Origin: CALZJC01 sp963781065
GTDB lineage: Bacteria; Acidobacteriota; Thermoanaerobaculia; Multivoradales; JAHEKO01
Assembly (NCBI GenBank): GCA_963781065.1
Contig: CAWAET010000003.1
Coordinates: forward strand, 62,001 to 126,000
Length of the DNA stretch: 64,000 bases
Direction of reading: 5' to 3'
The notes under the pieces: generated by a model
What the model saw: only the letters and a program-made list of their open reading frames with translations
Databases searched by the model: none
What the model was told of the DNA's origin: nothing
Shown here: in pieces, positions 56,500-63,838 of the stretch
Layout of the letters: each line of letters opens with the position of its first letter
How positions within the stretch are numbered: position 1 is the stretch's first letter
Made by a program: the position numbers and the translations under genes

Positions 56500-57243
56500 C
56501 TACAGGTACCGCTGGAACAGGATCATCGCCCCCATCGACGTGCTCACCCACAGCCCGACCGCGGTGGCGCTGGCGTTCTCGTAGGCCTCCGGCAGCAGCT
56601 CGAGGAAGACCATGAAGACCATGGCGCCGGCGGCGAAACCGAGGCCGTAGGGCAGCACCGGCTGGAAGGCCTCGACGAAGAGGAAGGCCGGCACCGCCAT
56701 CAGCGGCTGCGGCAGCGACGAGAAGACGCTCCAGCCGATGCAGGCGGCGATCGACGAGCCCCGCGGCCGCATGACGGCGCTGATCGCAAGCCCTTCGGGG
56801 ATGTTGTGCACCGCGATGGCGATGGTGATCAGCGTCGCCAGCTTGGCGCCGCCGCCGAAGGCCACCCCCACCGCCACGCCTTCGGAGAACGAGTGCAGGG
56901 TCATCACCGCCAGGATCAGCAGGACCTTCTTGGCGCCGGCGCCGCCAAGGGCGCCGAACTCGACCTCGCGGCCGGCCAGCAGGCGCTCGCCGGCGAGGAT
57001 GAAGGCCACCCCCAGCGCCCCGCCCGTCACCGTCTGGCGGATGCCGTAGCGCGCCCCCTCGAGCAGCAGGCCCGAGCAGGCGCCCAGCATCAGGCCCGAG
57101 GCCAGGGCGTTGGCGAGGGCCAGGTTGCGCGCCGACACCCGGCGCATGAAGAGGAACGGTAGCGCCCCCAGACCGGTGGCCGCGGCGGTGATCAGGCCGT
57201 AGAGGAAGACCAGCCCGGTCTCGGCCGAGAGCAGGCCGGTCAT
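56500..57243 (-). CDS. ZIP-family metal transporter, second copy
   Basis: 247 residues, eight-helix ZIP fold; start at 57243 overlaps the stop of the other ZIP gene (ATGA). Metal-site motifs LHSFSEGVAVG (helix IV) and AVHNIPEGLAISA (helix V) are fully canonical. It would import zinc or other divalent cations. The tandem paralogue at 57240-57977 shares the repeated stretch LPYGLGFAAGAMVFMVFLEL / LPAALGFAAGAMVFLVLTEL near the C-terminus. Confidence 0.88.
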   Translation of the reverse strand: MTGLLSAETGLVFLYGLITAAATGLGALPFLFMRRVSARNLALANALASGLMLGACSGLLLEGARYGIRQTVTGGALGVAFILAGERLLAGREVEFGALGGAGAKKVLLILAVMTLHSFSEGVAVGVAFGGGAKLATLITIAIAVHNIPEGLAISAVMRPRGSSIAACIGWSVFSSLPQPLMAVPAFLFVEAFQPVLPYGLGFAAGAMVFMVFLELLPEAYENASATAVGLWVSTSMGAMILFQRYL

Positions 57244-57977
57244 ACGAAGAAGTCCTCGAGCAGCAGCACCACGCCGGCGGCAACCGTGACCACCAGGGCG
57301 ATCACCGAGCCGCGGGCGCGCTCGTAGGAGGCCGGCAGCAGCTCGGTCAGGACCAGGAAGACCATGGCGCCGGCGGCGAAGCCCAGCGCCGCCGGCAGCA
57401 GCCCGCCGAGCACCGGCGCCAGCGCGAAGACCGCCAGCGCCAGCAGCGGCTGCGGCACGTTGGTGCCGACGCACAGCCCGGCGGCCTCGCCGATCGAGAT
57501 GCCGCGCCGGCGCAGGGCGTCGGTCAGCGCCATCGCCTCGCCGATGTTGTGCACCGCCAGGGCCAGGGCGACGAAGATGCCCAGCTTGATCTCCAGCACC
57601 ATCGCCACGCCGATGGCCACTCCCTCGGCGGTAGCGTGCAGCATGCTCTCGAGCAGCAGCTTGTAGCCCAGCCCCGGCTCGGCCGCGGCCTCCGGCCGGC
57701 GGTCGACGACGTGGGCGCCGGTATAGCGCTTGATCCACCAGGCATAGAGGACGCCGCCGGCGGCTCCGGCCACCACGGCGAAGGCGCCGCGCTCGAGGCC
57801 GCGGCTCAGCAGCAGGTGCCCGGCTCCGAGCATCAGCCCCGAGGCCAGGGCGTAGGCGCCGGCGATCCAGATCGGCGACGGCTGCCGGCTGGCGACGAAT
57901 GGCACCACCCCGAGCGCCGCCAGCAAGGCGGCCAGGGAGCTGAACAGCAGGACGGCGAGGGCGGGCTCGGCGGGCAT
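57240..57977 (-). CDS. ZIP-family metal transporter, first copy
   Basis: 245 residues. Helix IV is LHATAEGVAIGVAM and helix V is AVHNIGEAMALTDA. In the canonical family helix V reads HNxPEG; here it is HNIGEA, losing the Pro and the Gly, so metal affinity or role may differ. Overlaps the next ZIP gene by four bases, so the two are made from one transcript and could pair as a heterodimer (inference). Confidence 0.87.
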   Translation of the reverse strand: MPAEPALAVLLFSSLAALLAALGVVPFVASRQPSPIWIAGAYALASGLMLGAGHLLLSRGLERGAFAVVAGAAGGVLYAWWIKRYTGAHVVDRRPEAAAEPGLGYKLLLESMLHATAEGVAIGVAMVLEIKLGIFVALALAVHNIGEAMALTDALRRRGISIGEAAGLCVGTNVPQPLLALAVFALAPVLGGLLPAALGFAAGAMVFLVLTELLPASYERARGSVIALVVTVAAGVVLLLEDFFV

Positions 57978-58015
57978 CGCGTTACCGCTGTCAGCTTACC
58001 GCGGGCAGTTGAGGG

Positions 58016-58196
58016 CTAGTGATCTTCCAGCCAGGCCACAAAGCCCTCGGCGAGCGCCGCCTCGGCCAGCCGCTCATCGACGGTGATGCAGCCGACCGAT
58101 GAGCGCGAGCGGAGGCCACAATCTCTCCGCAGCGCTCGCCGCCAGCCGCTTGACCTCGGCCATCAACTCTTCGTCGAGCCACACCGTGGTTCGCAT
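58016..58196 (-). pseudogene. Ribbon-helix-helix antitoxin-like remnant, frameshifted
   Basis: The ATG at 58196 starts MRTTVWLDEELMAEVKRLAA, the beginning of a typical CopG/VapB-type ribbon-helix-helix DNA-binding protein. After ~20 residues the frame leaves the family, and an in-frame stop follows about 40 codons in. Another frame continues with TVDERLAEAALAEGFVAWLE to a stop at 58016. Length 181 bases, one more than a multiple of three. Probably a decayed antitoxin gene with fused remnants, divergent from the nucleotidyltransferase gene by 54 bases. Confidence 0.55.
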
Positions 58197-58235
58197 CTCG
58201 GGGTGGTCGCTTCGGCACTGGACCCTGCGGTTTGA

Positions 58236-58252
58236 TACAATTTATAGATTGT
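58236..58252 (+). promoter_or_regulatory. Palindrome with -10-like TACAAT overlapping the nucleotidyltransferase start
   Basis: A local AT-rich patch holds TACAAT (58236-58241) and the inverted repeat ACAAT-TTATAG-ATTGT (58237-58241 with 58248-58252). The GTG start at 58251 lies inside the right arm. If TACAAT is the -10 box the mRNA would begin at or near the GTG, making it leaderless, and a repressor on the palindrome would block it. Confidence 0.5.
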
Positions 58253-58850
58253 GAATGAGCTCTCGGAGATCCTGCGCCAACCGGATGGCAGCGACAAGAC
58301 CGCCGCCCTGGTCGGTTGGATTCAAGATCTGTTCTCCGAGGAGGAGATCCCGGTTCTCGTCGGCGGGGCGGTCGTCGAGCTCCTCACCGGCGGGGCCTAC
58401 ACCACGGGCGATCTGGACTTCGCCGGCAGGGTCACTCCGGCGGCGGCGGCGAAACTCGAGGGAGCGGGCTTCGAGAAGAGGGGCCGGCATTGGGTGCACG
58501 CCGAGGGCGAGCTGTTCGTCGAGTTTCCAGCCAGCTCGCTCGAGTCCGATGAGGAGGGCATCTGGTTGGTTATCGCCGGCCGGCGGCTGCGGGTGCTGGC
58601 GCCCGAGGCCGTGATCGTCGATCGGCTGGCCGCCTGGCAACACTGGAATTCGTCGACGGACGCGGTCAACGCCTTCCTGGTGTATCAAGCGACCCACCAG
58701 CAGTTAGACCGGCCGCGGCTGCTGCGGCTGGTCACCGCGCGCCAGGTGAAAGAATCGTGGACACGGCTGGAGGCCTTTGTCGAGGGTCTCGGGGGGGTCG
58801 ATCCTGGGACCGAGGAGTTGGAGCGATGGGCCGAGCAAGCCGCATCCTGA
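58251..58850 (+). CDS. DUF6036-like nucleotidyltransferase (toxin-like)
   Basis: 199 residues from GTG 58251. The N-terminal half shows a polymerase-beta-like nucleotidyltransferase core: VLVGGAVVELLTGGAYTTGD then LDFAGRVTP (the DxD-type TGDLDF), and later LRVLAPEAVIVDRLAAWQHW. It resembles AbiEii/DUF6036 proteins that can act as toxins of abortive-infection or toxin-antitoxin modules. The gene overlaps the XRE regulator gene by 25 bases. Toxicity is not shown by sequence alone. Confidence 0.72.
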   Translation: MNELSEILRQPDGSDKTAALVGWIQDLFSEEEIPVLVGGAVVELLTGGAYTTGDLDFAGRVTPAAAAKLEGAGFEKRGRHWVHAEGELFVEFPASSLESDEEGIWLVIAGRRLRVLAPEAVIVDRLAAWQHWNSSTDAVNAFLVYQATHQQLDRPRLLRLVTARQVKESWTRLEAFVEGLGGVDPGTEELERWAEQAAS

Positions 58851-59176
58851 GAGCCGAGGAGCTGACCCCGGTCCGGCGGCCCGATCTGCCGGCCGCCGTC
58901 CGGCGCAGGCGACCGCGCTCATATCTCGAGTGGGCGACTCTGCGCGGCTGGGGACGGATCCCGTTCTGGGAGGAGGAGCCTGCCGGCTACCGCCTGCGCC
59001 TCCTCCGCGAAGAGGCGGGGCTGACCCAGCTTCAGCTGGCCCGCCGACTCGGCTGTTCGCAGCAGGCCGTCGCCCAGGCCGAGCGCTGGGAGTCGAACCC
59101 GAGCGCCAGGTTCATGGCCTCCTGGGCCGAAGCCCTCGGCCGCCGGCTCGAGCTGAGGTTCCCGTGGACTCGGTGA
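58826..59176 (+). CDS. XRE-type helix-turn-helix protein (antitoxin-like)
   Basis: 116 residues from ATG 58826 with a GAGGAG site nine bases upstream; it is nested in the end of the nucleotidyltransferase gene in another frame. The C-terminal HTH_3 domain reads LRLLREEAGLTQLQLARRLG then CSQQAVAQAERWESNPSARF, with the SWAEALGRRLELRF tail of antitoxin-type XRE proteins. The Arg-rich N-terminal ~50 residues could bind the partner. Toxin-first order, overlapping reading frames and the AT-rich operator ahead argue for a two-gene module. Confidence 0.8.
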   Translation: MGRASRILRAEELTPVRRPDLPAAVRRRRPRSYLEWATLRGWGRIPFWEEEPAGYRLRLLREEAGLTQLQLARRLGCSQQAVAQAERWESNPSARFMASWAEALGRRLELRFPWTR

Positions 59177-59223
59177 CACCCCTCGACCGCGTGCGCCCGG
59201 GCGGTAGCCCAGGAGTGAAGGGC

Positions 59224-59273
59224 TGGTAGCCCGTACGGGATTCGAACCCGCAACCGGCCGTCTACCGGCTCAG
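59224..59273 (-). tRNA. tRNA remnant: T-arm, acceptor end and CCA without an anticodon arm
   Basis: On the minus strand a T-arm with 5-bp stem and the TTCGAAT loop (59235-59251), the seven-base acceptor strand ACGGGCT (59228-59234), a discriminator A and an encoded CCA (59224-59226) are intact. Upstream, 59260-59273 reads AGCTGAGCCGGTAG, close to a D-arm (AGCTCAGCCGGTAG). No anticodon arm and no matching 5' acceptor strand fit between or before, so it is not a working tRNA. It is directly next to the stop of the molybdenum hydroxylase gene. Likely a tRNA 3' fragment left by integration or deletion. Confidence 0.5.
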
Positions 59274-61615
59274 CTCGGCGCCCTGCTCGCCTCCACCAGC
59301 TCCCACACCTTGCTCGGCGACAGCGGGATCTCCAGCAGCTCCAACCCCTCGACCCCCAGCGCGTCCTCGATCGCCTGGCAGAACAGCGGCCCCACCGGGA
59401 TCGCCCCGGCCTCGCCGACGCCCTTGATGCCCAGCGGGTTGAGCGGCGAGGGGGTGACGGTGTGGGCGGCGTCGATCCGCGGCACGTCGAGCGAGGTGGG
59501 CAGCAGGTAGTCCATGAACGAGGCGTTGAGGAGCTGGCCGCCCTCGTCGTAGACCAGCTTCTCGTACCAGGCGTTGCCGATGCCCTGGGCGACGCCGCCA
59601 TGGATCTGGCCGTCGACGATCAGCGGGTTGATCACCTCGCCGCAGTCGTGGACGACGACGTACTTCAAGATGTCGAGCTTCATGGTCTCGGGGTCGAGGG
59701 CGACGATCATGGCGTGCACGCCCGAGGCGGTGGCGCCGCGCTCGGGGCCGAAGTACTCGGTGGCCTCGAGGCCGGGCTCGGTGCCCGGCTTGACGGCGCC
59801 GCGCAGCGGGTTGGCCAGGATCGCCAGCTGGCCCAGCGGCAGGCGCCGGTCGGGCACGCCCTTGACCCGCACTTCGCCCTCGGCCAGCTCGAGGTCGTCG
59901 GGCGAGACCTCGAGCTCGTCGGAGGCGAGCTTCAGGATCTTCTTGCGCACCGAGAGCGCCGCCTCGTTGATGGCGTTGCCGGCCACCACCGCGCCGCGGC
60001 TGGCGAAGGTGCCGGCGCCCCAGTGGAACTGGTCGGTGTCGCCGGTGACGACGTCGATCTTCGTCGGGTCCACACCCAGCTGGTCGGCGACGATCTGGGC
60101 GAAGGAGGTCATGTGGCCCTGGCCCTGGGTGCCGACGCCGGTGACGACGCTCACCCGGCCGGAGGCCTGCACCTGGACCCGTGAGCCCTCGTAGGGGCCG
60201 ATGCCGGTGCCCTCGACATAGGCGACGATCCCCAGCCCGACCTTGCGGCCGTCGGCCTCGAGCCGCGCCTTGCCGCCGGCCAAGAAGTCGTCGTAGCCGA
60301 TCATCTCCTTGGCCTTCTCGAGGATCGGCGCGTAGTTGCCCGAGTCGTAGACCAGCGGCGCGAAGTCCTGGAAGATCACCTGGTTGTCGAAGGGGAAGGC
60401 TTCGGGCGGCAGGAAGTTGCGGCGGCGGATCTCGGTGCGGTCGAGCCCCAGCTCCTTGGCCGCCAGGTCGAGCAGACGCTCGATGACGAACACCCCGTGC
60501 TGGCGGCCGGCGCCCCGATACGGCGTGACGATGGGCAGGGTGGTGAAGACGGCGGTGAACTCGGAGTAGTAGTTGGGGATGTCGTAAGGGCCGAGCAGGG
60601 TGCACTGGCTGTTGATCGGCACGGTCAGCCCATAGGGGTCGTAGGCGCCGGTGTCGTGCAGGTAGACGTCCTTGACGCCGAGGATCCGGCCCTCGGCGTC
60701 GACGGCGATCTCGGAGTCGTGGATCTGCGAGCGCTCCTGGGTGGTGGCGGTGAAGTTCTCCTCGCGGTCCTCGATCCACTTGACGGGGCGGCCCAGCCGC
60801 ATCGACAGCCACGGCACCACCACCTCCTCGGGGTAGAACATCATGATCTTGGGGCCGAAGCCGCCGCCGACAAACGGCGCCACCACCCGCACCTGGGATT
60901 CGGAGAGGCCCAGCATGCCGGCCAGGCCGTTGCGGATGACGATCGGCGCCTGGGTGGTGTCCCAGACGCTCAGCCGGTTGGCGCGGGCGTCCCAGTCGGC
61001 CACCACGCCGCGGTTCTCCATCGCCGCCGCGGCGCCGTGGTCGTAGATCAGCCGGCGCGAGACCACCAGGTGGGCCTGGCCCCTGATCGCCGCGTAGTCG
61101 CCCTTCTCCTGGATGACGTGGGCGGCGAGGTTGCGGTCGAGGTCCTCGTGCACCAGGGGCGCGTCGTCGCCGAGCGCCGCCTCCATGTCGACCACCGCGT
61201 CCAGCATCTCGTAGTCGACCATCACCAGCTCTTTGGCGTCCTCGGCCTCGTAGCGGCTCTCGGCCACGATCACCGCCACCGGCTCGCCCAGGTGGCGCAC
61301 CTTGTCCTTGGCCAGCGGCACCTGGGTGCGCTGGTGGAACTCGCAGCGCTCGATCGGCGGCGGCGGCACCAGCAGCGGCCCCGGCGCCCAGTAGTCGCCG
61401 AGGTCGGCGGCGGTGTAGATCGCCACCACTCCCGGCATCTCGAGCGCCGCCGTGACGTCGATCGAGTTGATCCGGGCGTGGGCGAAGGGGCTGCGGACGA
61501 AGGCCACGTGCGCCATCCGCGGCAGATGGACGTCGTCGACGAACAGGGCCTGGCCGGTCAGCAGGCGCGGGTCCTCGTTGCGCTTGATGCGCTGGCCGAA
61601 AGATCGGGTGGTCAC
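59270..61615 (-). CDS. Molybdenum hydroxylase large subunit (form II CoxL / xanthine-dehydrogenase family)
   Basis: 781 residues. Molybdopterin-binding large subunit with the N-terminal RNEDPRLLTGQALFVDDV, AFVRSPFAHARI, VAPFVGGGFGPK and the PYRGAGRQHG loop, which is the form II (CoxL-like) signature, not the CSFR loop of true aerobic CO dehydrogenases. The catalytic Glu lies in IKGVGEAGAIP near the C-terminus. It could oxidise an aldehyde, purine or other heterocycle with water as oxygen donor. The FAD (CoxM) and iron-sulfur (CoxS) subunit genes are not adjacent: lpxD is upstream, a small island downstream. The stop overlaps a tRNA remnant. Confidence 0.92.
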   Translation of the reverse strand: MTTRSFGQRIKRNEDPRLLTGQALFVDDVHLPRMAHVAFVRSPFAHARINSIDVTAALEMPGVVAIYTAADLGDYWAPGPLLVPPPPIERCEFHQRTQVPLAKDKVRHLGEPVAVIVAESRYEAEDAKELVMVDYEMLDAVVDMEAALGDDAPLVHEDLDRNLAAHVIQEKGDYAAIRGQAHLVVSRRLIYDHGAAAAMENRGVVADWDARANRLSVWDTTQAPIVIRNGLAGMLGLSESQVRVVAPFVGGGFGPKIMMFYPEEVVVPWLSMRLGRPVKWIEDREENFTATTQERSQIHDSEIAVDAEGRILGVKDVYLHDTGAYDPYGLTVPINSQCTLLGPYDIPNYYSEFTAVFTTLPIVTPYRGAGRQHGVFVIERLLDLAAKELGLDRTEIRRRNFLPPEAFPFDNQVIFQDFAPLVYDSGNYAPILEKAKEMIGYDDFLAGGKARLEADGRKVGLGIVAYVEGTGIGPYEGSRVQVQASGRVSVVTGVGTQGQGHMTSFAQIVADQLGVDPTKIDVVTGDTDQFHWGAGTFASRGAVVAGNAINEAALSVRKKILKLASDELEVSPDDLELAEGEVRVKGVPDRRLPLGQLAILANPLRGAVKPGTEPGLEATEYFGPERGATASGVHAMIVALDPETMKLDILKYVVVHDCGEVINPLIVDGQIHGGVAQGIGNAWYEKLVYDEGGQLLNASFMDYLLPTSLDVPRIDAAHTVTPSPLNPLGIKGVGEAGAIPVGPLFCQAIEDALGVEGLELLEIPLSPSKVWELVEASRAPS

Positions 61616-61655
61616 GAGTGCCTCCTCCTACGGATTCGCGTTGTGGGGCGTCGAG

Positions 61656-62726
61656 TCATTCCCCGTCCTTTTCGAGCTCGGCGACGCGCGCCTCGAGCTT
61701 GCGGATCTTGCGCGCCATCTCGGGCAGGTCGGCGAACCTGGCGCTGGCCTTGAGCCAGCTGTCGTGGTCGATGGCCGGGTAGCCGGCCAGCCGCGCGCCG
61801 GCCGGCTGGCTGCGCAGGACCCGGCTGCCGGTGGCGATCTGGACGCCGTCGCCGATCTCGACGTGGCCGATGATGCCGGCCTTGGCGGCGACGATCACCC
61901 CCTTGCCCAGCCGGGCGCTGCCGGCGACGCCGGCAAAGGCGACCAGGAAGTCGTCCTCGCCGATCTCGGCCCCGTGCGCCACCTGCACCAGGTTGTCGAG
62001 CTTGGCGCCGCGGCGGACGGTGGTGTCGCCCATGGTCGCCCGGTCGACGCAGCTGTTGGCGCCGATCTCGACGTCGTCCTCGATCACCACCCGCCCGGTC
62101 TGCGGGATCTTGAGGTGCCCCGCCGGCGAGGGGGCGAAGCCGAAGCCTTCGCCCCCCAGGATGGCGCCCGGGTTGAGCCAGACGCGGTCGCCCACCAGGC
62201 AGCCGGCGGCGACGACGCTGTGCGGCATCAGGCGGCAGGACTCGCCCACCCGGGCCCCCGCCCCGACGTAGGCGCCGGACTCGATCCAGCTGCCGCGGCC
62301 GACCCGGGCGCCCGGGCCGACGAAGGCGAAGGCTTCGACCGTGGCGCCCTCGACGACCGCATCCGCGGCCACCGCGGCCCGCGGGTCGACCCCCGGCGCG
62401 GGCCAGGGCAGCGGGTGGAACAGCGCCAGGCAGCGGGCGAAGGCCTGATAGGGGTCGTCACAGCGGATGACCGTGTGGCCGTGCGCCTCGGTCGTCTGGT
62501 CGAGCAGAATCGCTCCGGCCCGAGTGCTCTCGAGCTGGCGGTAGTAGCTGCGGTTGGCCAGGAAGGAGAGGTGCTCCGGCCCGGCCTCGGCGAGCGGCCG
62601 GACGTCGACGAGTTCGACCGCGCCGTCGCCCTCGAGCTTGGCGTCGACCCGCGCGGCGATCTCGGCGGCGGAGAACGGTCCCGCCGCGGCCGCCGGCTGC
62701 GGCTCGCGGGTTCGCTCGACGCTCAT
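61656..62726 (-). CDS. lpxD: UDP-3-O-acylglucosamine N-acyltransferase, second copy (LpxD)
   Basis: 356 residues from ATG 62726, overlapping the first copy's stop (ATGA). N-terminal uridine-binding domain GPEHLSFLANRSYYRQLEST then AILLDQTTEAHGHTVI, then the hexapeptide left-handed beta-helix (VEGATVEAFAFVGPGARVGR, GGEGFGFAPSPAGH) with catalytic His in NLVQVAHGAEIGEDD. LpxD adds the second acyl chain in lipid A synthesis. Compared with the other copy, its last coils (KGVIVAAKAGIIGHVEIGDG) are the more canonical match to E. coli LpxD. Confidence 0.9.
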   Translation of the reverse strand: MSVERTREPQPAAAAGPFSAAEIAARVDAKLEGDGAVELVDVRPLAEAGPEHLSFLANRSYYRQLESTRAGAILLDQTTEAHGHTVIRCDDPYQAFARCLALFHPLPWPAPGVDPRAAVAADAVVEGATVEAFAFVGPGARVGRGSWIESGAYVGAGARVGESCRLMPHSVVAAGCLVGDRVWLNPGAILGGEGFGFAPSPAGHLKIPQTGRVVIEDDVEIGANSCVDRATMGDTTVRRGAKLDNLVQVAHGAEIGEDDFLVAFAGVAGSARLGKGVIVAAKAGIIGHVEIGDGVQIATGSRVLRSQPAGARLAGYPAIDHDSWLKASARFADLPEMARKIRKLEARVAELEKDGE

Positions 62727-63838
62727 TCGCCGGTCTCCGTCTTCGCCTCTTCGGACTCGGCCGCCTGGTGCCCCGCCACATCGAGCTCCGGCTCCGCGCG
62801 ACCGCCGGAGGCCGCGGCGGCCTCGAGCCGCGCCAGCCGCCGCTCGTGTTGCCGCTGGCGCCGCAGCATGTCGGGCAGACGCGAGAAGGCCGCTACCGCC
62901 CGCCGCCACAGCCCGGCCTCGATCGCCGGCACCCCGGCCAGCCGGGCCCCGGCCGGCTGGTCGCCGAAGACGATGGTGCCGCCGGCCACCTGTACGCCGT
63001 CGCCGGTGGTGACGTGGTCGCTGGTTCCCGACCGGCCGCCGAACATCGAGAAGCGGCCCAGCCGGGTGCTGCCCGAGATGCCGACGAACCCCGCCAGCAG
63101 CGAGCCGGCGCCGACCCGGGCGCCGTGGCCGATCTGCACCTGGCTGTCGAGCTTGCTGCCGGCCTCGATCACCGTGTCGTTGAGCGCCCCCCGGTCGACC
63201 GAGGTGTTGGCGCCGATCTCGACGTCGTCGCCGATCACCGCCCGGGCGACCTGCGGCACCTTGACGTGGCCGCTCGCGGAGGGAGCGAAGCCAAAGCCCT
63301 CGCCGCCGATGACCGCGCCGGGATTGAGCCAGACCCGGTCGCCCAGCTCGCAGTCCTCGAGCACGATGCTGCCGGGCATCAACCGGCAACCCGCGCCGAC
63401 GGTGGCGCCGGCCCCGACGTAGGCGCCGGCCTGGATCCAGCTGCCGGCGCCGACGCGGGCGCCGGGGCCGACCCAGGCGAACGCCTCGACGGTCGCCCCG
63501 TCGACCTCCGCGTCGGGTGCGATCCAGGCCTGCTGATCGACCCCCGGCTCCGGCCAGCGCACCGGGTGGAACAGTGCCTGGGCGCGGGCGTAGGCGACGT
63601 AGGGGTCGTCGCAGCGGATCGCCGTCCGTCCCCGCGCGGCGCTGGTGCGGTCGAGGAGCACCGCCCCGGCGCGGGTGCTCTCGAGCTGGCGCGCGTAGCG
63701 GCTGCCGCGCAGGAAGCTCAGGTGCTCGGGCCCGGCGTCGGCCAGGGTGCGGACGCCCACGAGCGAGACGGCGCCGTCCCCCTCCACCTCACCGCCGAGC
63801 CGCTCCGCCAGCTCGGCGACGGTGAACGGCCCGGCCAC
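62723..63838 (-). CDS. lpxD: UDP-3-O-acylglucosamine N-acyltransferase, first copy (LpxD paralogue)
   Basis: 371 residues. Uridine-binding domain (GPEHLSFLRGSRYARQLEST, AVLLDRTSAARGRTAI), the hexapeptide helix, GGEGFGFAPSASGHVKVPQV and catalytic-type His in SQVQIGHGARVGAGS. The last coils differ: RFSMFGGRSGTSDHVTTGDG, where acyl-chain selection residues lie in E. coli LpxD, and a ~60-residue disordered Glu/Ala tail follows. It may have another acyl specificity. No typical LpxA/FabZ neighbours are in the window. Upstream, bases 63839-64000 hold its promoter; nothing else is recognisable there. Confidence 0.9.
   Translation of the reverse strand: MAGPFTVAELAERLGGEVEGDGAVSLVGVRTLADAGPEHLSFLRGSRYARQLESTRAGAVLLDRTSAARGRTAIRCDDPYVAYARAQALFHPVRWPEPGVDQQAWIAPDAEVDGATVEAFAWVGPGARVGAGSWIQAGAYVGAGATVGAGCRLMPGSIVLEDCELGDRVWLNPGAVIGGEGFGFAPSASGHVKVPQVARAVIGDDVEIGANTSVDRGALNDTVIEAGSKLDSQVQIGHGARVGAGSLLAGFVGISGSTRLGRFSMFGGRSGTSDHVTTGDGVQVAGGTIVFGDQPAGARLAGVPAIEAGLWRRAVAAFSRLPDMLRRQRQHERRLARLEAAAASGGRAEPELDVAGHQAAESEEAKTETGE

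Noticed and set aside
59224..59310. A complete tRNA gene next to the molybdenum hydroxylase
   Set aside because: No anticodon stem-loop with U33 and no 5' acceptor strand complementary to ACGGGCT can be found in the proper window.
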